Notes under the pieces: model-generated
Database searches by the model: none
The model's input: only the letters and a program-made list of their open reading frames with translations
Told to the model about the DNA's origin: nothing
Shown here: one piece after another, positions 36,961 through 44,101 of the stretch
Position numbering within the stretch: position 1 is the stretch's first letter
Layout: each line of letters starts with the position of its first letter
Assembly: GCF_025447595.1 (NCBI RefSeq)
Contig: NZ_JAOEJU010000028.1
Coordinates: 1 to 64,000 of the forward strand
Length of the DNA stretch: 64,000 nt
Direction of reading: 5' to 3'
Source: Pseudomonas koreensis
Lineage (GTDB): Bacteria; Pseudomonadota; Gammaproteobacteria; Pseudomonadales; Pseudomonadaceae
Position numbers and translations under genes: made by a program

Positions 36961-37720
36961 CGATTTCGGCCTCAGTCCGAACGAAAACGCGGTGATCCTC
37001 GGTGCGTTCCAGGCCGGGGTCATCAGTTCCGCCACCGCCATGGCCAACATGCCGGCGTTCGAAGCGGCCTGCGCCATGGCCCGGCTGCCGTTGCTGAAGG
37101 ACCGGATCGGCCTGCACTTCAACCTGACCTACGGCAGGCCCTTGAGCCGGGCCATTCTCGAGCGTCGCACCTTCTGCGACAGCCACGGTGTGTTCGACCT
37201 AAACCTGCCGCGCCACAGCCTGTGGCTGGGCCGTGAAGATCGCGAGGCGGTACAGGAAGAATTGCAGGCGCAATGGCAGCGCTGCGTCGATCACGGCGTG
37301 CGTCCCAGCCACCTGGATTCACATCAGCACGTGCACAACATCTGGCCGATCGGCGAGATCGTCGCCCGCTTCGCCGCCCATCAAGGAGTGCCCGTGCGCC
37401 TGGCGCGCAACCTGGGGCAAAACCTCAGCCTGCCCAAACGCATGTTCAAAGGTTTGCTCAACCGTCGGTTGCAAGATCTGGCCGGAGCCACGGCGGATTA
37501 CGTCTGCACGCCGGTCGACCTGCGCAACGCTCCCGCGCCGACCGACGGCGTGCTGGAAATCGTCGCCCATCCGAACCAGCTCGGGGATGATTTCGGTGAT
37601 GCCTATCTGCAACCCGGAGAGTCCCTGAGCCGCGTACTAGAGCAGCGGCTGGCGGGCGTTCCCCGGGTTTGCTATGCCGATCTGAACAAGGATTTTCTAC
37701 GCGGTGCTGCGGCACTCTGA
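36932..37720 (+). CDS. ChbG/HpnK (YdjC) family carbohydrate deacetylase
   Basis: A 262-residue protein. VNADDFGLS supplies the catalytic/metal Asp pair, GLHFNLTYG a conserved His, and HLDSHQHVHN the metal His residues. Family members deacetylate chitobiose or hopanoid-linked glucosamine. This gives the operon a second, unrelated deacetylase besides the NodB-type enzyme. Confidence 0.88.
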   Translation: MPRQVIVNADDFGLSPNENAVILGAFQAGVISSATAMANMPAFEAACAMARLPLLKDRIGLHFNLTYGRPLSRAILERRTFCDSHGVFDLNLPRHSLWLGREDREAVQEELQAQWQRCVDHGVRPSHLDSHQHVHNIWPIGEIVARFAAHQGVPVRLARNLGQNLSLPKRMFKGLLNRRLQDLAGATADYVCTPVDLRNAPAPTDGVLEIVAHPNQLGDDFGDAYLQPGESLSRVLEQRLAGVPRVCYADLNKDFLRGAAAL

Positions 37721-37837
37721 ACCGTTACACAACTTGCAATACTTTCAAAGCTGGCGCTTTGACATGGACTTGCAGGGGTGATCTATACCCACAAAAGCGT
37801 CATCCACAACACCCGGGCTTCGGCCACGGAGGGCATC

Positions 37838-38530
37838 ATGAGCGTCATTGAAAAGCTGCGCGAACGTATCAAGCAAAAAGGCCTGGGCCGCACCTTCGGC
37901 ACGTTGTGGAAACGCTACGTGTTCTTCCATTGGGAGCTGTTGTGGATGGAGCGCGACCTGGTCAGCCCGGTACCGCCGCACAAGCTGCGCCCCTACGACG
38001 GCCTGCGCAAAGTCGACATCACCGCAGAGAATGCCGGCGCGTTCGCCAAGCATTTCGGTGACCGCGTGGAGACCATGGCCGAGCTGGCCAACGAGGGCCA
38101 CACCGGGCACATGTACCTGGACGCCGACGGCCATGCGGTCGGGTTTATCTGGGGCAGCATTCGCGACTACCACGACCGCCACTATTACGGCTGCACCTTC
38201 CCGGTCAAACCCGGCGAGTTCTTCGAGTTCGGCGGCGAAATGACCCGCGCCTACTTCGGCAGCAGCCTGTCGGTGGACGTCCAGGTCGCCCTCTGGGAAG
38301 CCATGGCCGCCCAAGGTTGCAACAAGGTGGTGGACGTCTGCGAAACCCACAACATCCCGGCGCTGAAACTGCACATCCGCATGGGCTACCACGAACAGGG
38401 CCGAGTCATGCACGTCTATTGCCTGTTCGGCAAATGGCGCTTCTTCCGCGAAACCCGCTACGAAGGCTCACGCCTGGACCCGCTGCGCAAACCGGGACGA
38501 CCGGTAGTGACGGCGGCTGCGCAGGCTTGA
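37838..38530 (+). CDS. GNAT-like acyltransferase, copy 2
   Basis: A 230-residue paralogue of the gene at 35079, co-linear over its whole length (MSVIEKLRERIKQKGL...). GGAG lies upstream of the ATG. The 117-base gap before it, the largest since the ugd start, may hold an extra promoter. It is the last gene of the operon; a REP doublet follows. Two copies flanking the FemAB-like and ChbG-like genes suggest a local duplication or two acylation steps. Confidence 0.72.
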   Translation: MSVIEKLRERIKQKGLGRTFGTLWKRYVFFHWELLWMERDLVSPVPPHKLRPYDGLRKVDITAENAGAFAKHFGDRVETMAELANEGHTGHMYLDADGHAVGFIWGSIRDYHDRHYYGCTFPVKPGEFFEFGGEMTRAYFGSSLSVDVQVALWEAMAAQGCNKVVDVCETHNIPALKLHIRMGYHEQGRVMHVYCLFGKWRFFRETRYEGSRLDPLRKPGRPVVTAAAQA

Positions 38531-38565
38531 TCCAGTTTTGAGATTTGCGGCGTTCTCTTTACCGC

Positions 38566-38640
38566 TTTCGCGAGCAAGCTCGCTCCCACAGTAATTTTCG
38601 GTGAACTAAAACACTGTGGGAGCGAGCTTGCTCGCGAAGG
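38566..38640. repeat. Pseudomonas REP doublet
   Basis: TTTCGCGAGCAAGCTCGCTC (38566 on) and TGTGGGAGCGAGCTTGCTCG (38615 on) face each other across 24 bases, at the end of the exopolysaccharide operon. Confidence 0.9.
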
Positions 38641-38675
38641 GGCCCGTAAGCTCAACACACCGGTTCGCCAGAACT

Positions 38676-39482
38676 TCAGCTTTTAATGACTATCAACGTA
38701 AAACACATCGGCATCTGCGCCTCGCGGTTCTGGTACTGGTCATACACGTCTTCCCGGTTCGAGTGCGGGTATTCCTTGAAGTGCGTGATGTTCAGGCCGG
38801 CCTCGATGGCGGCGGTGAAGATCGCACCCAGGGTGTGCACGAACCAGTAGGACTTGGCCGCCGGCTGTTCGACCTTGCCGACGTAAACGATCGGTTCTTC
38901 CTGCACGAACGGTTCTTCGCGGAAATATGAGGTGGCGAGGCGAAACGGGTCCACGGCCTCGGGGTCGACCATTTCCAGGAACGGGTGGGTTTCGTAAATC
39001 ACCAGTTGTCCGCCCGGTTTGAGGACCGAGGCGACGTGGCGCAAGAATTCGCCGATGTCGGGCATCCAGCCAAAGACACCGATGGTGATCAGCGCGACGT
39101 CGAAACGGGCGCGCAGCGATTCAGGCAAATGATGAATATCGGCCTCGATAAATTCGGCGTTGTGCGGCGAACGCTTGTTCAGTTCGCGGGCCTGTTCGAG
39201 AAACGCGCTCGACTGATCGATACCGACCACTTGCCGCGCGCCGAGAGCAAACAGTGACAGGCTTTCGCGGCCATTGTTGCAACACAGCTGCACAACGTTT
39301 TTGCCATCGACACCGACCTCTTCGAGCAAGCCGCGAAGGGTGTCGTCGAGGCAGGAAAAGTCAGCCTGCATGACCTCGGTCAGCAAAGCCTGCCAGTCGG
39401 GTGAGTCCTGGTGATGGCGGGCGGAATCGTTCCACGCCTGACGATTGCTCTCGACGGCATTTTTATTGTTTGGCACTTCCAT
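38676..39482 (-). CDS. Class I SAM-dependent methyltransferase
   Basis: A 268-residue enzyme. VVQLCCNNGRESLSLF is the SAM-binding motif I, followed by VVGIDQS, AEFIEADIHHLPE and VLKPGGQLVIYETHPF. Substrate unknown. It faces away from neighbours and looks like a single-gene unit, converging on the exopolysaccharide operon. Confidence 0.85.
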   Translation of the reverse strand: MEVPNNKNAVESNRQAWNDSARHHQDSPDWQALLTEVMQADFSCLDDTLRGLLEEVGVDGKNVVQLCCNNGRESLSLFALGARQVVGIDQSSAFLEQARELNKRSPHNAEFIEADIHHLPESLRARFDVALITIGVFGWMPDIGEFLRHVASVLKPGGQLVIYETHPFLEMVDPEAVDPFRLATSYFREEPFVQEEPIVYVGKVEQPAAKSYWFVHTLGAIFTAAIEAGLNITHFKEYPHSNREDVYDQYQNREAQMPMCFTLIVIKS

Positions 39483-39656
39483 GGCGCACTCCGGGCGATG
39501 CTCTTGATTGAGCGGCCCGAGTCTAGTTCAGCCTCGCGTTACAGGTTGTTGCGAACTTGTAAGCCGGCAAACTTGCACCAGCGCCTGCACCAACGCCTGC
39601 AGCGCGGGCAGCTATAGTTAATAGCCTTGGGGAAATCCGCTTCCACAGGTGCTGCC

Positions 39657-40025
39657 ATGGGAATGTTCAATCGACTGCTGTTGTCCGCCTGCCTGCTCGC
39701 CGCCACGCAAGCGCAAGCGCTGGACAGCAACTTCAACTACTACGGGTCGGACCAGCCTTTTGCCCACCCTGCTCCGCCGTCGCTGTCCGCCCAGCCGCCC
39801 CGGCCGTTCGATGACACGCCGCCTCAGGACTTCATCGTGATCCCGGATCGCCACGTGTTCCATGATTCGCAACTGCCCACCGTAGCCGACGCCACGGTCC
39901 GGGTATTTATCCGCACCTACGATGCCGAGCGCGGCATCTACGTCAACGACGAAGTGCTGGACCCGACGTGCGTGCTCGAATGCCTGAGCCAGCCGAATCC
40001 ACGCAGCAACGCCGTTTACCACTGA
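39657..40025 (+). CDS. Small exported protein of unknown function
   Basis: A 122-residue protein with a Sec signal (MGMFNRLLLSACLLAATQAQA). The mature part is Pro-rich at first (QPFAHPAPPSLSAQPPRPFD), then a short beta segment (VRVFIRTYDAERGIYV) and a Cys pair (PTCVLEC). Start at 39657 follows a CAGGTG; 39663 is possible. Its 3' end overlaps the response-regulator gene tail-to-tail by 10 bases. Confidence 0.55.
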   Translation: MGMFNRLLLSACLLAATQAQALDSNFNYYGSDQPFAHPAPPSLSAQPPRPFDDTPPQDFIVIPDRHVFHDSQLPTVADATVRVFIRTYDAERGIYVNDEVLDPTCVLECLSQPNPRSNAVYH

Positions 40026-41446
40026 CGTTTGTCCGGGCGGGCCAGGCCGAGTTTTTCGATGCGATAGCGCAGCATGTCGCGGCTCAAGCCCAGCAGGCGC
40101 GCCGATTTGGTGACGTTCCAGTCGGTCTTGTCGAGCATCTTGCGCACCATGTCGCGCTCGACCTCCGGCAGGTTCATCGACTCGGTGTTGCTCGCCGGGC
40201 GATTGTCGAAGTGCGGCACTTCATGCTGAAGCTGCGGTGGCAACTCGTCGCACAGGCTCATGCACACGTTCAACTGGTGCGCAGCGATGGTGTCGCCCGG
40301 CGCCAGCAGCACAGTCTGTTCGAGCATGTTGCGCAACTCGCGCACGTTGCCCGGCCAGGTGTAGCTGAGCAGTAGTTCTTCGGCCTGATCGCTGAAATGC
40401 AGGTTCGGTTTGCCGTAGCGTTTGCCGTGACTGGCGAGGAAGTGCCGGGCCAGCAGCAGGATGTCATCGCCACGGGCGTACAGGCGCGGAACCTTGATCG
40501 AGATGATCCGCAGACGGAAGAACAGGTCGCGGCGGAATTTGCCCTGCTGGACCATCTGCTCAAGGTTGCAATTGGTGGCGCTGATCACCCGCAGGTTGAC
40601 CTTGCGTTCCTTCACCGAACCGACCCGGCGAATGGTGCGATCCTCCAGCAGCTTGAGCAGCTTGGCCTGCAGGATCAGGTCCATTTCACCGATTTCGTCG
40701 AGAAACAACGTACCGCCGTCGGCGGCTTCCACCAGACCGACCCGGCGATCCTTGGCGTCGGTGAACGCGCCTTTCTCGTGGCCGAACAGCTCCGACTCCA
40801 CCAGGTTGGAGGGAATCGACGCACAGTTGAATTCAATGAACGGACCTTTGCTGCGCGGGCCGTCGAAGTGCAGCGCACGCGCCACCAGTTCCTTGCCGGT
40901 ACCGGTCTCGCCCTCCACCAGCACCGGTGGAAGGTCACCGCTGGCCATGCGCCGCTCGGCTTCGAGCAACTGGCCAATGGTGTTTTTCAGATACTGCATC
41001 GGGGCCGACTCGCCGATCAGTGCCTGGACGCCGGATTTCTGCGCCTCGCGCTCCTGATAGAACGACAGCGTGCGCTCCATTTTTTCAGTCGCCAACGCTT
41101 TGTCCAGCAACAGCTTGAGCTCGGGCAATGCGACCGGTTTGGTGACGTAATGAAAGGCGCCCTCTTTCATCGCGACCACCGCGTCTTCAACGTTGCCGTA
41201 GCCGGTCATCATGATGACTTTCAGATCCGGCGCGCTGATGCGCAGCTTCTGGATCAGGTCGTGACCGCTCATGCCCGGCAGCGAGTTGTCGGTCAGTACC
41301 ACGTCCGGATTGAAGCGGCCCAATTGCTCCAACGCGTCCTCGGCCGAGTGGCAGACCGTCACCTCGAAGTCTTTGCGCTCAAGGTAGGTCTGGATATTCT
41401 CGGCCAGCAGTTCGTCATCCTCGACCAGCAGAATGCTGTGTTCCAT
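40016..41446 (-). CDS. NtrC-family response regulator (MnxR-like)
   Basis: A 476-residue sigma-54 activator: receiver domain (phospho-acceptor Asp53 in VVLTDNSLPG), AAA+ domain with Walker A GETGTGKE and Walker B GGTLFLDEIGEM, then a Fis-type helix-turn-helix (KTDWNVTKSARLLGLSRDML). The loop that contacts sigma-54 reads GAFTDA instead of GAFTGA. It overlaps the upstream histidine kinase by 32 bases. Together with two paralogous kinases and a multicopper oxidase it mirrors the MnxS1/MnxS2/MnxR manganese-oxidation pathway described in P. putida GB-1; that name is by analogy. Confidence 0.9.
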   Translation of the reverse strand: MEHSILLVEDDELLAENIQTYLERKDFEVTVCHSAEDALEQLGRFNPDVVLTDNSLPGMSGHDLIQKLRISAPDLKVIMMTGYGNVEDAVVAMKEGAFHYVTKPVALPELKLLLDKALATEKMERTLSFYQEREAQKSGVQALIGESAPMQYLKNTIGQLLEAERRMASGDLPPVLVEGETGTGKELVARALHFDGPRSKGPFIEFNCASIPSNLVESELFGHEKGAFTDAKDRRVGLVEAADGGTLFLDEIGEMDLILQAKLLKLLEDRTIRRVGSVKERKVNLRVISATNCNLEQMVQQGKFRRDLFFRLRIISIKVPRLYARGDDILLLARHFLASHGKRYGKPNLHFSDQAEELLLSYTWPGNVRELRNMLEQTVLLAPGDTIAAHQLNVCMSLCDELPPQLQHEVPHFDNRPASNTESMNLPEVERDMVRKMLDKTDWNVTKSARLLGLSRDMLRYRIEKLGLARPDKRQW

Positions 41447-42908
41447 ATTCCCCTCCCGATGCCACTCTAAAATTGAGACTGACGCGGGTTCCTTCCTGCT
41501 CGCGGCTGGTCAGCACGACCGAGCCCTGAAAACGCTCCATGATTCTTTTGACCAACGCCAGGCCGACGCCGAGACCGCCCTGCTTGGTGGTGAAAAACGG
41601 TTTGAACACCAGTTGTTGTTGCTGCGCGCTCATGCCTTTACCGGTGTCACCCAAGGTCACACGCACCTGTCCGGTCTGCGGTGTTTCAATGTCGACACTC
41701 AGCACACCACCCTTGGGCATCGCTTCCAGGGCATTGGCAAACAGGCTATTGAGTATTTGCGTCAGCAGCACCTTTTGACTGACGACCGGCGGACAATTTT
41801 GCGGGGTAAATCGTACTTCGACGCCGTTGCGCCGAATCAGCGCGTCGAAAGCGCCAAGCGTGTCTTCGACTGCCGCACACAGATCGACCGCCTCGCCGTC
41901 ATCGTTCATCGGGCGCAGCGACACCAGCAACTCACGAACCCAGCGCGACATGCGATCGACCTGACTGATGATGTCGCCGATATTGCGTTGCGCGCCTTGA
42001 TTGGCCACTTCCTGGGCCAGTTCGGCGCTGGAGCGGATGGTCGCGAGCGGGTTGCGCAGGCTGTGCGCGACCGCCGAGGACATTTCACCCAAAGCCACAA
42101 AGGTTTCGTTGCTGATCAGCTGTTGTTGCTGGCTTTGCAGCAGCGTCGAGGCGCGCCGCACAATCCAGAACAGTCCCAGATAAATGGCCGCGCCACCCAG
42201 AATCGTCGCGGCCCAGATCGAAGCGAATCCGCGATCGATTCGCTCGACCAGATCCGCCGGTTCCTTGTAGATCTCGACCATCGCAACGACCTTGCTCTTA
42301 TCGGCGTTGAACATCGGGATGTAGTTCTCGATGAACAGGTATTTGGGTTCGCGCGACAGTTGCTGCTCAGGTTTCTCGTCATCGATTTTGTGGTAGCTGG
42401 AGGACACCGACACTTTCAGCTCGAATGACTCATCCAGCTCATCGTCGTCCTCGAACTTCGCGCCGATCAGTTCCGGATTAGTCGACCAGATCACCGTGCG
42501 ATCGAGCGCATAGACCGTCGCCAGCAGGATGTCCGGCAAGTGTTCGACATGATCGAGAAATTCGGCGCGGGCCGAGACATGGGCCAACGGATCGACATCC
42601 GGATAGTTGTTGTCCTGCCGCGGATCGAGCATCTCGCCCATGGTGCGTTCTGGCGTGATGCCGGCGTGGCGCATCTCTGCATCGCCGATGGCCTGGACGA
42701 ATTGCGCGGTCAGCAATGCATCGCGTTCAACGCTTTCGGTGACCACAAAGCGTGTAGAGATATAGCCCAGCCCCAGCGCCACGGCCGCGATGATGAAAAA
42801 GCTCGCCAGGGAAAACCAGCGCAGCAGATTGAACTGTCCACCCCAGCTTTTGATAACGGCCAACGCTGCGTTCGGCGCCGGTAGTTTTTGTTCGTCCAAT
42901 GGTTGCAT
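41415..42908 (-). CDS. Sensor histidine kinase, partner of the response regulator
   Basis: A 497-residue membrane kinase. One helix near residues 30-50, a periplasmic sensor region to about 220, a second helix near 230-250, then the H-box AVAHSLRNPLATIRSSAEL (His282), N-box NSLFANALEAM, G1 DTGKGM and G2 GGLGVGLALV. The periplasmic region is homologous along its length to the kinase at 47069, so both may sense the same or related signals. By analogy with P. putida these are MnxS-type kinases. Confidence 0.88.
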   Translation of the reverse strand: MQPLDEQKLPAPNAALAVIKSWGGQFNLLRWFSLASFFIIAAVALGLGYISTRFVVTESVERDALLTAQFVQAIGDAEMRHAGITPERTMGEMLDPRQDNNYPDVDPLAHVSARAEFLDHVEHLPDILLATVYALDRTVIWSTNPELIGAKFEDDDELDESFELKVSVSSSYHKIDDEKPEQQLSREPKYLFIENYIPMFNADKSKVVAMVEIYKEPADLVERIDRGFASIWAATILGGAAIYLGLFWIVRRASTLLQSQQQQLISNETFVALGEMSSAVAHSLRNPLATIRSSAELAQEVANQGAQRNIGDIISQVDRMSRWVRELLVSLRPMNDDGEAVDLCAAVEDTLGAFDALIRRNGVEVRFTPQNCPPVVSQKVLLTQILNSLFANALEAMPKGGVLSVDIETPQTGQVRVTLGDTGKGMSAQQQQLVFKPFFTTKQGGLGVGLALVKRIMERFQGSVVLTSREQEGTRVSLNFRVASGGEYGTQHSAGRG

Positions 42909-43013
42909 GGGTATGCCCTGGCGTTTTTTTGTATCGGGCCGCTTACAGCCGTTACACGAAACAGTGTAGGTGGCATTCGGCGTGACATACGGCTCGATGA
43001 TGCTATTTAGCCG

Positions 43014-44084
43014 CTACTGCATCCGGCTGATTGTTTCACTCGCAGAACCTGCTGTTTCTGGCGTCAAAGCCCCGTCGGCCAAGGGTTGCGCGGACGGACG
43101 CTGGCGTTCGGTTTCAGCACTCAGAAAGTCGATGATCGACTGCGCCGACTGCTCGTCCAGACGCAAATTGGGCATCGGAATCCGCTCGTATTGCTCGAAC
43201 AGTTGCAGCGCAATCGGATCCTTTTCCGCCAGCACACGATCAGGCTCGCGAATCCAGCGATTGAGCCAAGCCGGATCACGCTGTCGGGTCACACCGATCA
43301 GATCCGGGCCGATGTTGCGCATGCCGATACCTTCGCCATCCTGCGGGCCGAGGCTGTGGCAGGAGGCGCAACGCGTCCGAAACAGTTCCTCACCGTTGCT
43401 CGGCGGGCGAATTTCCGGGGCATTGGCATAGCTTTCTTCGACGCTCGGCTGCTTCCAGTTCTGCAGCGTATTTGCTAGCTGATCGGCGAGGATCCACGGG
43501 TTCTCGAACGGCGAGGCCTTCATCCAGCGCCCGGTGCTCTGGTTGCCGACGATCAGGCTCAGGTTGTGATCCTTGGTGCGACCGTTATCGACGCCCTCAA
43601 TGAACAGCCCGAGTTTCTTGCGCAAGTCGGTGACGTCTTCGAATTCGCCGGTGAGGAATTTCCAGCCGGGACCGACCTTGAAGCGTTGCGCGTAGGCCTT
43701 GAGCACTTCGGGGGTATCGCTCAGCGGATCAATACTGATCGAGTAGAAAAAGATGTCCTGCCCGACCCGATCCCCCAGCAGTTTCTGCACCTGGCGCAGG
43801 CGCGCGGTTTCCAGCGGGCAAGAATCGCTGCACGAGGTGAAGATGAAATTGATCACCACCACCTTGTCCTTGATCAGGTCATCGAAAAAACGCACCTGCC
43901 GACCGTCCTGGTCGGTCAGCAGGGTGTTGGGGAAATAGTCGCCACCCCACGGGGTGGCGGATTCGCTGGCGCCTTCGGGCTGCGCCTGATGGGCGATGAG
44001 CACCTGACTGCCGAGCAGGCAGGTGACCAGCACCAGGATCAAATGCATGCCCAGGGCGCGGGAGCGCGGCGTTGGCTGTGTCAT
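43014..44084 (-). CDS. SCO1-type copper chaperone fused to cytochrome c
   Basis: A 356-residue exported protein with an N-terminal hydrophobic anchor/signal (residues 12-32). The SCO/SenC thioredoxin fold has the copper-binding pair Cys85/Cys89 (FTSCSDSC) and the partner His173 (KDHNLS). A cytochrome c domain follows with CASCH (Cys239, Cys242, His243) and a likely Met ligand in RIPMPNL. The start at 44084 has AGGGAGG upstream; an ATG at 44105 overlapping the oxidase stop is possible. Position right after the oxidase suggests that it loads copper into the oxidase or takes its electrons. Confidence 0.85.
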   Translation of the reverse strand: MTQPTPRSRALGMHLILVLVTCLLGSQVLIAHQAQPEGASESATPWGGDYFPNTLLTDQDGRQVRFFDDLIKDKVVVINFIFTSCSDSCPLETARLRQVQKLLGDRVGQDIFFYSISIDPLSDTPEVLKAYAQRFKVGPGWKFLTGEFEDVTDLRKKLGLFIEGVDNGRTKDHNLSLIVGNQSTGRWMKASPFENPWILADQLANTLQNWKQPSVEESYANAPEIRPPSNGEELFRTRCASCHSLGPQDGEGIGMRNIGPDLIGVTRQRDPAWLNRWIREPDRVLAEKDPIALQLFEQYERIPMPNLRLDEQSAQSIIDFLSAETERQRPSAQPLADGALTPETAGSASETISRMQ

Positions 44085-44101
44085 GTCGGCTCCCTCCCTG
44101 C

